From: Chryseobacterium sp.
Lineage (GTDB): Bacteria > Bacteroidota > Bacteroidia > Flavobacteriales > Weeksellaceae
Assembly: GCF_008831505.1 (NCBI RefSeq)
Contig: NZ_CP044507.1
Span: 1,612,001 to 1,676,000, forward strand
DNA length: 64,000 nucleotides
Direction of reading: 5' to 3'
The position numbers were made by a program, and so were the translations under genes. This document shows, one piece after another, positions 18,853 to 27,641 of this stretch. The notes beneath the pieces were generated by a model that made no database searches, was not told where the DNA came from, and worked only from the letters and a program-made list of their open reading frames with translations. Every line of letters begins with the position of its first letter. Within the stretch, counting starts at the first letter, position 1.

Positions 18853-19686
18853 GTGACTTCTGAACATGCTGATGAATATCTGGAAATCCTCCTTTCCGAT
18901 GTTCTTGAAATCTACGGTTACGACTTTACAGGCTATTCCCGCGCTTCACTGAAGCGCCGGATCGTCCGCCTTTACGAACTGGACAGGTTCGTCAGCTTCG
19001 CCGAATACCGCTATAAGATCCGTACGGACGCAGTTTACTTCAAGCGCTTTCTGGAACAGGTGACAATCAATGTGACCGAGATGTTCCGTGATCCGGCCTT
19101 TTACAGGACTCTGCGTACCGAAATCCTGCCGCGCCTGGGTACCTATCCCTTTATCCGGATTTGGATTGCCGGCTGCAGCACCGGCGAAGAAGCCTATTCG
19201 GTGGCGATTTTTCTAAAGGAACTTAACCTGCTCCAGAAATCGCTGATCTATGCCACAGACATCAACAGTGCCGTTCTGGATAACGCTTCCCAGGCCATGA
19301 TCCCGATGAGCAAAATCCAGCTGTACACGGAAAACTATATTGCTGCGGGCGGAAGTAACAACTTTTCCGACTATTACTCAGCGAATTACAGCCTTGGCAA
19401 GCTTAACGACAAACTCCGGTCCAAAATCATTTTCTCCAGCCATAACCTGGTGACGGACAATTCTTTTAACGAGTTCCAGCTGATCCTTTGCCGCAATGTA
19501 ATCATTTACTTCGACCGGCCACTGCAGAACAAGGTGTTCCGACTTTTCGACAACAGCCTGGAGAAATTCGGTTACCTGGCTCTGGGCACCAAGGAATCCC
19601 TGGACTTCTCGCCTACTTCCAAAAACTTTGAAAGGCTGAAAGGCGAAAAAATCTGGCGCAAAATCTCCGAAAATGGAAAGGTGTGA
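18853..19686 (+). CDS. CheR-type SAM-dependent methyltransferase
   Basis: 277 residues starting with GTG directly after the previous TAA; no better ATG precedes the conserved N-terminal domain. The all-helical CheR N-terminal domain (about 10-75, with YDFTGYSRASLKRRI) is followed by the Rossmann domain with WIAGCSTGEEAYS (SAM-binding) and ILCRNVIIYF. Classical CheR methylates glutamates of chemoreceptors. No chemoreceptor or flagellar gene is in sight, so the substrate is probably a coiled-coil region of the neighbouring hybrid kinase (inference). Its 3' end overlaps the CheB-like gene by 14 bases, and the adjacent pairing of methyltransferase and esterase supports an adaptation-like module. 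Confidence 0.92.
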   Translation: MTSEHADEYLEILLSDVLEIYGYDFTGYSRASLKRRIVRLYELDRFVSFAEYRYKIRTDAVYFKRFLEQVTINVTEMFRDPAFYRTLRTEILPRLGTYPFIRIWIAGCSTGEEAYSVAIFLKELNLLQKSLIYATDINSAVLDNASQAMIPMSKIQLYTENYIAAGGSNNFSDYYSANYSLGKLNDKLRSKIIFSSHNLVTDNSFNEFQLILCRNVIIYFDRPLQNKVFRLFDNSLEKFGYLALGTKESLDFSPTSKNFERLKGEKIWRKISENGKV

Positions 19687-20239
19687 AGCACTGATCATAG
19701 GAGGCTCGGCCGGAAGCCTGGAAGTATTGCTGAAAATACTGCCGGAACTAGATCCTGCACTGCCCTTCCCCGTGATCATCGTCCTGCACAGGATGCCCGG
19801 TAAAGACAGTATCCTGACCAGCCTGTTGGCTGCCAAGACACTGCTTCATGTAAAGGAAGTGGACGAAAAGGAAAAGATGAAACCCGGCACCATCTATATT
19901 GCTCCGCCCAATTACCACCTGCTTTTTGAGCGCAACCGCACCTTCTCACTGGACGCCTCAGAAAAAGTAAATTTTTCGCGACCCTCGCTTGATGTCAGTT
20001 TTGAAAGTGCTGCGGATGTGTTCGGAAAAAAGTTGGCCGGATTATTGCTGTCGGGAGCCAACAGCGACGGCACAGCCGGATTAAAAGCTATTGCAAAAAA
20101 AGGCGGTAAGGTTTTGGTGCAGGAACCGAACAGCGCTGTGGTGAGTTATATGCCGGCGCATGCCCTGGAACAGGTTGCCACAGATGCAGTACTCACGCCG
20201 GACCTTATGCCTGCTTACATCAACTCATTAAAAAACTGA
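19673..20239 (+). CDS. CheB-type methylesterase, catalytic domain only
   Basis: 188 residues. The catalytic triad of CheB methylesterases is visible: Ser12 in IIGGSAGS, His39 in IVLHRMPG and Asp132 in LLSGANSDGTAG. The N-terminal receiver domain of classical CheB is absent, so activity must be controlled otherwise, perhaps by the separate receivers encoded on either side. It should reverse the glutamate methylation set by the CheR-type protein encoded just upstream (14-base gene overlap). Cytosolic. Confidence 0.92.
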   Translation: MERCEALIIGGSAGSLEVLLKILPELDPALPFPVIIVLHRMPGKDSILTSLLAAKTLLHVKEVDEKEKMKPGTIYIAPPNYHLLFERNRTFSLDASEKVNFSRPSLDVSFESAADVFGKKLAGLLLSGANSDGTAGLKAIAKKGGKVLVQEPNSAVVSYMPAHALEQVATDAVLTPDLMPAYINSLKN

Positions 20240-20252
20240 CAGACAATTATAT

Positions 20253-20615
20253 ATGGATAAAAAAGTATTTATTTTTGATGACAATGTGGAGATCCTGGAG
20301 CTTTGCATGGAGATCCTGGAGGATCTGGGCTTCGAGGTGAAGACTTCGCCCACAACCAACGAGGTGGAAGAGCAGGTACTGGAATTTATGCCCGACCTGA
20401 TCTTTATGGACAACTGGCTTCCCGACATCAGCGGCATAGAAGCTACAAAACGCATTAAAGCAAATTCAGAACTCAGCCACATTCCGGTCATCTATTTCTC
20501 GGCCAACAGCAATATCAGCGAACTGGCCGCGCTGGCAGGTGCCGATGATTATATTGCCAAGCCTTTTGATATTGAACTGTTTGAAGAGAAGGTACTGAAA
20601 TACGCAGAAGCATAA
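20253..20615 (+). CDS. Single-domain response regulator
   Basis: 120 residues. Acidic pocket Asp9-Asp10, phospho-acceptor Asp53 (DLIFMDNWLPDISG), Thr/Ser switch region IYFSANS and the lysine in AKPFD are all present. It begins 13 bases after the CheB-like gene and is the last clear signalling gene of the operon. It differs in sequence from the first stand-alone receiver, so it probably serves a different step of the relay. Confidence 0.92.
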   Translation: MDKKVFIFDDNVEILELCMEILEDLGFEVKTSPTTNEVEEQVLEFMPDLIFMDNWLPDISGIEATKRIKANSELSHIPVIYFSANSNISELAALAGADDYIAKPFDIELFEEKVLKYAEA

Positions 20616-20651
20616 CTGCAGACCGGGTATTCAAACTGACCAAAATTCAAG

Positions 20652-20852
20652 ATGAAAAACATTTTCTTAAAATTATTTTGCGCAGCATTTCTGTTTACCA
20701 CCATTGCCTACCTGATGGATGGTGATGCTAAGGAGCAGGATATGGGTGTGAGATTTGCAGAATTCGCGGGAATGCTGGCGATCATTTACCTCATGATTTC
20801 GGTGAAATGGTTTTCGGCCGGATTTCTGTTAAGAAAATTACGCCGGGCGTAG
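20652..20852 (+). CDS. Small membrane protein, unknown
   Basis: 66 residues with two hydrophobic segments (about 6-20 and 34-50) around a polar loop DGDAKEQDMG and a basic C-terminus (RKLRRA). It follows the signalling operon by 36 bases and precedes a strong terminator, so it may be its last gene. No family recognised. Confidence 0.6.
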   Translation: MKNIFLKLFCAAFLFTTIAYLMDGDAKEQDMGVRFAEFAGMLAIIYLMISVKWFSAGFLLRKLRRA

Positions 20853-20875
20853 GTTGCGGTCACTTCTTAATACAG

Positions 20876-20903
20876 GGAGTCTGTTTTCAGACTGCTTTTT
20901 TTT
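20876..20903 (+). terminator. Rho-independent terminator of the signalling operon
   Basis: Stem AGTCTG / CAGACT with loop TTTT, followed by GC and a run of eight T bases. Confidence 0.85.
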
Positions 20904-20987
20904 ATCAGCTGCCAGGAGGAGCTCAATACTTGGCCGATTACAGCACTACGTAAAACAACGTATTTATTGTTAAAAGCATTTTATTTA

Positions 20988-21017
20988 TTGTTTTTCAATA
21001 AATATTTATTAATTTTG
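20988..21017 (+). promoter_or_regulatory. Bacteroidota-type promoter for the DUF2975 gene
   Basis: TTG at 20988-20990 and TAATTTTG at 21010-21017 are separated by 19 bases, the preferred spacing of the Bacteroidota -33/-7 promoter. The DUF2975 ATG is at 21040. This is the best promoter match in the window. Confidence 0.65.
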
Positions 21018-21039
21018 GCTCAACTTAAAAGCCTAAGTC

Positions 21040-21576
21040 ATGTCAAAAACCGATTACACCCTGTTTATAGTGCTTCAGGTATTCGCGTGGATTATCTTTG
21101 TAGGTCTCAGCATAGAAGCTGGCGGGCTTATGGTTAATTTCGTATTCAGCATCTTCAGTCCGGATATGCTGCCCAGGCTCTACAACAAACTGGACCTCAC
21201 CGGAATCTTCAACCAAAGCAGTGCAGCTTATTATGGACTCTACAGTTTCATCCTGATAATTTCTCTGCTGAAAGCCGTCCTTTTCTATGAGGTTATCAAA
21301 CTGACCTGGACGCTGAAACTGGATCATCCCTTCACACAGACGGTGGCCAGGCAGATTGCCAGGATCAGTTACTTTACTTTGTGCATCGGGCTCTTAAGTT
21401 TTATAGGCAGACAGTTCGCAAAACAGGTGGAGCGCGGTGGCTTCAATACTTCCTTCCTTGATCTGTACTGGAACGACAGTCAGGCATTTGTGCTGATGGC
21501 CGCGGTCATCTACATCATTGCGGCCATCTTTAAAAGAGGTGTGGAATTACAGGACGAACACGATTTAACCGTTTAA
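21040..21576 (+). CDS. DUF2975 membrane protein
   Basis: 178 residues with four transmembrane helices (about 8-30, 65-85, 105-125, 148-165), and the layout typical of DUF2975, including a loop with HPFTQTVARQIARISYFT before the third helix. Members are almost always encoded next to a small XRE regulator, as here (three-base gap). The pair is thought to act as a membrane-linked regulatory module, but the function is not established. Confidence 0.85.
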   Translation: MSKTDYTLFIVLQVFAWIIFVGLSIEAGGLMVNFVFSIFSPDMLPRLYNKLDLTGIFNQSSAAYYGLYSFILIISLLKAVLFYEVIKLTWTLKLDHPFTQTVARQIARISYFTLCIGLLSFIGRQFAKQVERGGFNTSFLDLYWNDSQAFVLMAAVIYIIAAIFKRGVELQDEHDLTV

Positions 21577-21579
21577 GCC

Positions 21580-21789
21580 ATGCCGATCATTGTAAACCTG
21601 GACGTCATGATGGCCAAACGTAAGATGTCGCTGAATGAACTTTCAGAGAAAGTTGACCTTACCCTCTCCAACCTCTCCATCCTGAAAACCGGCAAGGCCA
21701 AAGCCGTGCGTTTTTCAACTTTGGAGGCCATTTGTAAAGCACTGGACTGCCAGCCGGGGGATTTGCTGGAGTTTGTGAGTGAGGAATAA
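21580..21789 (+). CDS. Small XRE-family transcriptional regulator
   Basis: 69 residues, essentially one Cro/CI helix-turn-helix: MAKRKMSLNELSEKVDLTLS, NLSILKTGKAKAVRFSTLEA and ICKALDCQPGDLLEF. This short form, lacking any extra domain, is the usual partner of DUF2975 proteins. It is cotranscribed with the DUF2975 gene. A degraded piece of a second such gene is found at 26038-26109, on the other side of the copper cassette. Confidence 0.9.
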   Translation: MPIIVNLDVMMAKRKMSLNELSEKVDLTLSNLSILKTGKAKAVRFSTLEAICKALDCQPGDLLEFVSEE

Positions 21790-21960
21790 AAGAAGTGATT
21801 TCTACAACCAAAATACTGTCTTAAAGTTATTGAAGACTATTGAAATCGTATCTATATCCGCTGTCACAGTTGATACCAGTCTTCACAATGGGAAACATGT
21901 TGGAATTAATTCATTATGTACAAAATGTGAGGAGGTACGGACAGATATATAAGAAATTCC

Positions 21961-21968
21961 TATTTTTG
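21961..21968 (+). promoter_or_regulatory. Candidate -7 box of the copper cassette
   Basis: TATTTTTG matches TAnnTTTG 18 bases before the ATG of the cysteine-rich protein gene. No -33 TTG is visible at the usual spacing. Confidence 0.35.
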
Positions 21969-21985
21969 TACTGTACTTTTTTATT

Positions 21986-22402
21986 ATGCACCGAAATTTA
22001 AAAATCCTGTTACTTTCTTTCACACTCGCGTTATTTCTGGCGCCGGGGGTGAGCTTAGCTTGCAGCAAGAAGGATACACAGTATTTTAAAAAGAGTGTAG
22101 CTACCGGAACTTTCATTAAACCGTCATTCGCGGCAATGCAGCTATCCTGCGACAGTGGAGATTGCAGGGACGAATGCTGTCATCCCCAATCACACAATTG
22201 TCAAACCGAAGGATGCTCAGGAAACTGCAGCGGCAACCTTTGTGGATCAGTTCAGTATACTGCTGCCACTGAGAGTAAATTATTAGAGTATTGCAAAACT
22301 GAAGCCTCCGGCTACTATCGCAACAATTCCAATTTCTATTATCAGAATCCCCATTACTCAGGTGGATTCCATACCATCTGGCAACCGCCCAAAATAGGTT
22401 AA
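21986..22402 (+). CDS. Secreted cysteine-rich protein, copper-cassette associated
   Basis: 138 residues with a signal peptide (about residues 1-25, ending SLA before CSKK). The mature chain carries a dense cluster of cysteines and histidines (CDSGDCRDECCHPQSHNC, then CSGNCSGNLC), in an arrangement suggestive of metal binding, and a Tyr/Asn/His-rich tail (YYRNNSNFYYQNPHYSGG). I know no named family. It is the first gene of a run ending in a multicopper oxidase, so a periplasmic copper-binding or copper-sensing role is plausible by context. Confidence 0.7.
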   Translation: MHRNLKILLLSFTLALFLAPGVSLACSKKDTQYFKKSVATGTFIKPSFAAMQLSCDSGDCRDECCHPQSHNCQTEGCSGNCSGNLCGSVQYTAATESKLLEYCKTEASGYYRNNSNFYYQNPHYSGGFHTIWQPPKIG

Positions 22403-22491
22403 TACTTCTTTCTTACAGCCCGAGTTATGTCCGGTCGTGAAGTGTTTTTTAACACTTTATCCCTGTTCTTTTAGTGGCGCTGTAAATAAAT

Positions 22492-22611
22492 TTGAACTTC
22501 TACTACTCCCGTAAGAGTAAATCTTTCAAAATAGTCTCCTTTTCGGCCGATGACATTTTTGAGGATCCCGATGTTCGTAAGCAGTTTCTAAACAAGGAAA
22601 CTAAAAATTAA
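22492..22611 (+). other. Short open frame without ATG, possible gene remnant
   Basis: A 39-codon frame beginning with TTG and ending TAA reads like the charged C-terminus of a real protein (SADDIFEDPDVRKQFLNKET). A stop lies three codons upstream and no N-terminal part is visible. It may be a pseudogene end or chance. I do not recognise it. Confidence 0.25.
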
Positions 22612-22629
22612 CCTGTAATATAAAATTTA

Positions 22630-23034
22630 ATGAAAAATATTCTTCTGGGAATACTGGCTTTCGCATCGGTAATTCTCGTTTCCTGCAATAATCCGCAAAC
22701 CGACAATACGCACACTGCCGTGACCGCTTTTACAATTGGCGATATTGTGCCCAATGACCAGGTGTGTATGGTCAACAACGCCTATATGGGCAAAAGGCAA
22801 CTGGAAGTGCAACATGAAGGCAAAACCTATTATGGCTGCTGCGAAAACTGCCAGGTAAGGATTCCACAGGAAGAGAGTGCGCGGATGGCGTATGATCCCG
22901 TATCGAATAAAATGATTGATAAAGCCACCGCTGTAATCGCTATTTCGGATAAAAATGATAACGTTGTTTACTTTGAAGATAAAGCCAATTATGAAGTCTT
23001 TTTTAAAAAGAAATTTACTTTGATCAGTAATTAA
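22630..23034 (+). CDS. TRASH-like metal-binding lipoprotein
   Basis: 134 residues. Lipoprotein signal MKNILLGILAFASVILVSC, then a region with CMVNN, GKRQLEV, and GKTYYGCCENCQVRI. A cysteine followed about 30 residues later by CCxxC resembles the TRASH/YHS-type metal-binding module found in copper chaperones and in MdsD-like proteins. It would sit in the periplasm or on the inner leaflet of the outer membrane and pass copper to, or take it from, the multicopper oxidase encoded 48 bases downstream. Metal specificity is inferred from the neighbour. Confidence 0.75.
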   Translation: MKNILLGILAFASVILVSCNNPQTDNTHTAVTAFTIGDIVPNDQVCMVNNAYMGKRQLEVQHEGKTYYGCCENCQVRIPQEESARMAYDPVSNKMIDKATAVIAISDKNDNVVYFEDKANYEVFFKKKFTLISN

Positions 23035-23082
23035 TATTGCAGGACTGACTGCAAGTTGTTAAGAATTAAATAATGATATAAT

Positions 23083-26028
23083 ATGAAATATCTACTAGCG
23101 CTCTTTATGTTTGTGGCAATATCCATAAATACATATGCACAGAGCACCAAAAGTTTTTATACCTGCCCCATGCACCCGCAGGTCGTGAAATCAGCACCCG
23201 GCGACTGTCCGATTTGTGGCATGACACTGGTAAAAAAAATTGTTGCGGTAAAAAAGCCGGCAGCCAGACCCGCACCGGTTATGAAGAAGCCGCAACCGGC
23301 CGCCATTCCCCCTAAAAAGGCAGCAGTAAAAAAGGTAACAGCCGCTAAGGCTAAAGCTACTCCTACAAATGCAGTGGCGAAACCTACAGTTAAGCCTAAA
23401 CCGGCGGTCACAAAACCTATTTCACCAAACTTTAAAGCTTCTGCAAAAGCAAACGATTCAGCACGAGTTCATCAACTCGTGCAGCCTAAGACGGACGCCG
23501 CTCAGAAAGAAATGGAGCACAAAACGTTTACCTGTCCGATGCACCCCGAAGTGGTTTCTGATAAGCCCGGCAAGTGTCCGAAATGCGGGATGAACCTCGT
23601 CGCAAAAAACGAAAGTGAGCAGCACGCTGTCTCGGTCAATAAACACACACATCCTACTTCAGATAATCATCAGCATGAAGCTGCGCAAAAAAAATACACC
23701 TGTCCGATGCATGCTGAAGTGGTTTCAGAAAAAGCGGGAAAATGCCCGAAATGCGGGATGAATTTGGTTCCGAAGAAGGGAAGTCTGGATGCTCACACCC
23801 ACCACCCAACTGCAGTACCTACAATCAAATTCCCGCTGGCTGATAAAAATCTGAAAGGCGGGCGCAAAGTAACCTATCATCTCTACGTGAAAGATACCCT
23901 GGTTAATTTTGCCGGAAAAGAGAAACGTGCAATTGCGGTAAACGGCCAGATTCCGATGCCGAAACTGGTATTTTACGAAGGCGATACCGCAGAGATCGTG
24001 GTGCATAATTTGTTGAAAGAAGAAACTTCGCTGCACTGGCACGGCCTCCATCTTCCAAACCGAGAAGACGGAGTACCATGGCTTACGCAGAAACCCATAC
24101 CGCCGAATTCCACTTATACCTATACGTTTCCGATTATTCAGAACGGCACCCACTGGTACCACTCCCACACGGGTTTGCAGGAACAGATCGGGATGTATGG
24201 CATGATGATCCTCAAAAAGCGCGCTGATGATCCTACCTTCCGCAAAGGAATTGATGATTTGCCTACGGAACATCTGATCCTGAGCGAGTGGACAAACCTG
24301 AACCCCAATAATGTTCAGCGGATGCTCCGCAATGCGAACGACTGGTTCGCAATCAAGAAGGGCGCTACGCAGAGCTATTCTGAAGCCATAAAACAGGGAC
24401 ATTTCAAAACCAAGCTTACCAATGAGTGGAAGCGCATGCTGGCCATGGATGTGAGCGACGTTTACTATGACGCATTTCTGGTTAACGGGAAAACCGAAAG
24501 CCAGCTGGCAGGATACAAAGCCGGTGACAAAGTACGGCTGCAAATTGCCAACGGCGGGGCTTCCTCTTATTTCTGGCTTAATTATGCCGGCGGAAAAATG
24601 AAAGTAGTGGCCAGTGACGGACTGGATATTGAACCCGTGGAGGTAGACCGTCTAATCCTTGCTGTTTCTGAAACTGTGGATATTGTAGTTGAAATTCCGG
24701 AAGAAAACACCTCCTATGAACTCCTCGTTACCCCCGAAGACCGAACGAAATCAGCATCTGTTTATATTGGAGAAGGCGTCCGTAAATTCCATCATCCATT
24801 GCCAAAACTCAAATATTTTGAAGGCATGAAAATGATGAACGATATGATGAAAATGAACGGCGACATGAAGGATATGGGCATGGACATGAGTTACCAGACC
24901 ATGGATATGAATCAGGTTATGTATCCCGAAATCATCGCGGAAAACAATGCGACCATGAAAATGGAAACCGAAGATGCCGAAATGGACCATTCGAAGCACC
25001 AAATGCCCGCATCAGGAATCACCACACTGAACTACGGAATGATGAAATCGCCTTATGATACTTCATTATCCAAAGACGCGCCGTTGCGCGACCTGAAATT
25101 TACCCTCACAGGGAACATGAACCGGTATGTATGGAGCATGGACGATAAAGTGCTGGCCGAATCTGATAAAATATTGGTAAAAAAGGGTGAGATACTCCGC
25201 ATTACGCTTTATAACAATTCCATGATGCGCCATCCGATGCACCTTCATGGTTTTGATTTCCGCGTCCTCAATAAAAACGGAATCCAGGCTCCGCTTAAAA
25301 ACGTCATGGATATTATGCCAATGGAAACCAATGTAATTGAGTTTGCCGCCAACCAGGATGGCGACTGGTTTTTTCACTGTCATATTCTGTATCATATGAT
25401 GGCGGGTATGAACCGAGTATTCACTGTGGGTGATTATCAGAATCCACTTTTGCCGGACAGAGCCTCAGCTTATAAAAAACTGCAGCGAGAGAGCGATATG
25501 TGGCATCTTATGGCCGAGAATGATTTTGCGACCAATGGAAACGACGGGATGGCCATGCTTTCCAATACACGTTGGGAACTGAGCACAGAATGGCGGTTGG
25601 GATATAATGACCATCACGGTTACGAGGTCGAAACCCAACTCGGAAGATATGTGGACCGCATGCAGTGGCTAAGACCATTTATCGGATTCAATTACCATTA
25701 CAGAAAAATTGACAGGGAGAATATTGAAAAGAATCTTTTCGGTCAGGCCAGCACTAAGGATGAAAGGAAAACCTTCAGCGCGGGTGTGGTGTACAAACTT
25801 CCGCTGCTGGTCGATCTGCAGGCTGAAATATTTACAGACGGCATTGTCCGTTTCCAGCTAATGCGTGAAGACATACCGCTGACACCTAGATTGCGAGGAG
25901 CTTTTATGGTCAATACCGACAAAGAATATATGGCAGGTCTTAAATATATTGTCACCAAAAATATAGGAATATCCACTCATTATGACAGTGATATGAGCTG
26001 GGGGGCAGGTATTACGCTAAGCTATTAA
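23083..26028 (+). CDS. Copper oxidase CopA fused to three heavy-metal-binding domains and a CopB-like barrel
   Basis: 981 residues. A signal peptide (1-20) is followed by heavy-metal-binding domain 1 (YTCPMHPQVV ... CPICGM, from Cys28), a Pro/Ala/Lys linker, and domains 2 (FTCPMHPEVV ... CPKCGM, about 147-175) and 3 (YTCPMHAEVV ... CPKCGM, about 204-232). A three-domain multicopper oxidase follows, with copper motifs LHWHGLH, HWYHSHTG, HPMHLHGFDF and HCHILYHMMAGM; the last supplies the type 1 copper Met. A Met-rich loop (MKMMNDMMKMNGDMKDMGM) matches the copper-binding insert of CopA/PcoA. The last roughly 190 residues (RWELSTEWRLGYNDHHGYEV to the end) look like the CopB outer-membrane domain. 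It oxidises and sequesters Cu(I) outside the cytoplasm. Confidence 0.92.
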   Translation: MKYLLALFMFVAISINTYAQSTKSFYTCPMHPQVVKSAPGDCPICGMTLVKKIVAVKKPAARPAPVMKKPQPAAIPPKKAAVKKVTAAKAKATPTNAVAKPTVKPKPAVTKPISPNFKASAKANDSARVHQLVQPKTDAAQKEMEHKTFTCPMHPEVVSDKPGKCPKCGMNLVAKNESEQHAVSVNKHTHPTSDNHQHEAAQKKYTCPMHAEVVSEKAGKCPKCGMNLVPKKGSLDAHTHHPTAVPTIKFPLADKNLKGGRKVTYHLYVKDTLVNFAGKEKRAIAVNGQIPMPKLVFYEGDTAEIVVHNLLKEETSLHWHGLHLPNREDGVPWLTQKPIPPNSTYTYTFPIIQNGTHWYHSHTGLQEQIGMYGMMILKKRADDPTFRKGIDDLPTEHLILSEWTNLNPNNVQRMLRNANDWFAIKKGATQSYSEAIKQGHFKTKLTNEWKRMLAMDVSDVYYDAFLVNGKTESQLAGYKAGDKVRLQIANGGASSYFWLNYAGGKMKVVASDGLDIEPVEVDRLILAVSETVDIVVEIPEENTSYELLVTPEDRTKSASVYIGEGVRKFHHPLPKLKYFEGMKMMNDMMKMNGDMKDMGMDMSYQTMDMNQVMYPEIIAENNATMKMETEDAEMDHSKHQMPASGITTLNYGMMKSPYDTSLSKDAPLRDLKFTLTGNMNRYVWSMDDKVLAESDKILVKKGEILRITLYNNSMMRHPMHLHGFDFRVLNKNGIQAPLKNVMDIMPMETNVIEFAANQDGDWFFHCHILYHMMAGMNRVFTVGDYQNPLLPDRASAYKKLQRESDMWHLMAENDFATNGNDGMAMLSNTRWELSTEWRLGYNDHHGYEVETQLGRYVDRMQWLRPFIGFNYHYRKIDRENIEKNLFGQASTKDERKTFSAGVVYKLPLLVDLQAEIFTDGIVRFQLMREDIPLTPRLRGAFMVNTDKEYMAGLKYIVTKNIGISTHYDSDMSWGAGITLSY

Positions 26029-26037
26029 GATTATACG

Positions 26038-26109
26038 GTGCAAAGCGCCGGAATGTCAGCCGGGGATTTGTTGGAGTATGTGCATGAAGATATACAAAAT
26101 CCAACTTAA
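26038..26109 (+). pseudogene. 3' remnant of a second small XRE gene
   Basis: The bases align with the 3' end of the XRE gene at about 21734-21789: both encode CKA..(D/E)CQPGDLLE(F/Y)V, with one G lost inside CAGCCGGGGGAT so that the frame is broken. No 5' part is present. It lies directly after the multicopper oxidase gene, so the copper cassette is flanked by an intact and a ruined copy of related XRE genes. Confidence 0.65.
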
Positions 26110-26891
26110 TCTCCGGCCTGGCTTTCCTGCAGATACTCCCTGATCTTTTCTTTCGGAATTAAATCCAACACTTTACTGATGTCGATGATCTTATGTTCGT
26201 CAATGATGCTCCTTACCGCTTTAGCCGCATCAGGATAATTCACCAGACGTTCCAGAAGACCGTAAACGTTGACCATCTTTTTATGCGTGTTCTCAGCATC
26301 GCCGCCAAACCAGGAGCCGTTGAAGTGGTGGCTTACATAATTCCGGGGCAGATCCTGCGAGAAATACACCGACGGATACAGTTTCACACCGTGTTTAAGC
26401 TCCTGAATGGTGTCACTGTCGCGGTTGGCACCGTATTCCTTTTCCAGCATTTCGGAGAAGATATCGGTATTTATGCGTTCAAAAAAACCTTCCTGCCGGG
26501 TGTACCAGTCCATAAAATCCTTTGAGAGCTTATGTTTCGGCTCGGCCATCCAAAAAGCGGAGTACGGCACACCTTTCACCTCGAAACCGCAGACGGCCTG
26601 CTCGTTCAGGAACTCATCCAGCGGCAGTTTAAGTTCCATATCGGTGTCCAAATAAATGCCGCCATGTTCGTACATCACTTTGGAGCGCACATAGTCCGAC
26701 GTAAAGGCCCATTTTCCCTGCGCATACGCCTCGCGCACATACGGGTTATCGTCCAGCGGCGAGTTGGAATCGTTCCATTCAATAATCTCGAAATCGGGAT
26801 GAATACGCTTCCATGAAGCAATGCAGTGTTCGGCCAGTTCATGCTTAGGCTGCCCGCCAAACCAGCAGTAATGTATTTTTTTGGGAATCAT
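26106..26891 (-). CDS. Capsular/sugar glycosyltransferase with DXD motif
   Basis: 261 residues from the ATG of MIPKKIHYCWFGG, the typical start of this family; the open frame extends 18 codons further upstream without support. MIPKKIHYCWFGG and YEHGGIYLDTDMEL (DTD at 82-84) mark the glycosyltransferase sugar-binding region containing DXD motif (Gly_transf_sug, GT32-like). It transfers a sugar from a nucleotide-sugar donor in the cytosol, presumably to a surface polysaccharide or lipid acceptor. It stands alone with no other polysaccharide genes nearby. Its end touches the XRE remnant. Confidence 0.88.
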   Translation of the reverse strand: MIPKKIHYCWFGGQPKHELAEHCIASWKRIHPDFEIIEWNDSNSPLDDNPYVREAYAQGKWAFTSDYVRSKVMYEHGGIYLDTDMELKLPLDEFLNEQAVCGFEVKGVPYSAFWMAEPKHKLSKDFMDWYTRQEGFFERINTDIFSEMLEKEYGANRDSDTIQELKHGVKLYPSVYFSQDLPRNYVSHHFNGSWFGGDAENTHKKMVNVYGLLERLVNYPDAAKAVRSIIDEHKIIDISKVLDLIPKEKIREYLQESQAGD

Positions 26892-27252
26892 GTGGTAGAT
26901 TTTGGAATATGGATGGGTGGCTGCAAAGATTGAACCTAAATTCAAAGAGAAGAGGTAAGATTGTGCAGCAGTACATTAATGTAGCAGTGTAGCAATGGAG
27001 CAATGTACCGATGGAGCAATGTACCTGAGACAGCCCAGGCCAAGGTGTTGAGTTGTAAAGTAATTGTAAAGCGGTTTATGACCAGAGAAGTCTTTTTAAC
27101 CACAAAGGGCACGAGGGTTTTACACAAGGGGCACAAAGGGGCGTCGAGTTTTAGCCAAGGGTGTCTTCTTAACCACGGAGACACAGAGGATGCGCGGAGG
27201 ATACGGGGGATGTGTTGAGATGATCTGCAATCCCCAACTTACACGGAAGTTT

Positions 27253-27641
27253 TTGCGAGGAGCGGACGAAGGAAGCGACGCGGCAAGCCCAAAGTAGATT
27301 CTGTGAGAAGGTTAGAAAGTAAAGTCGTTGAGGTGTGAAGTTGTAAAGCAGTTAAGGTGTTGAGGTGTAAAGTTGTGGAGTTGTGGAAATAATGTTCCGT
27401 AGGAACATCATCTGTGTAGCAGGGAATTAGGGAGGAGAATGGGCGTGCCGTAGGTACGCTATCTGTTGGCAGTGGAGGGTGCAAATTGGTAATAGCGAAG
27501 TAAAAAGGCAAAAGTGCGGCAGCGGTAATATCCAGTTAGGTTCACACGTTACTTTTTTGCCTCAGGTTTTTTTTATTTTTAATGGAATCGGCGATTCGCT
27601 ATCAGCGAATTGTCTTGATGAAAAAAGTAACCAAAAAGTTG
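27253..27641. repeat. Long direct repeat, copy 1
   Basis: About 388 bases are repeated at 28113-28497 in the same orientation with roughly nine-tenths identity by eye, starting GCGAGGAGCG and ending at the AAAAAAGTAA tract. It includes hairpins of the CCGTAGG-loop family (27391-27410 and 27443-27459) and of the GGAATCGGCGA family (27584-27610). Confidence 0.85.
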
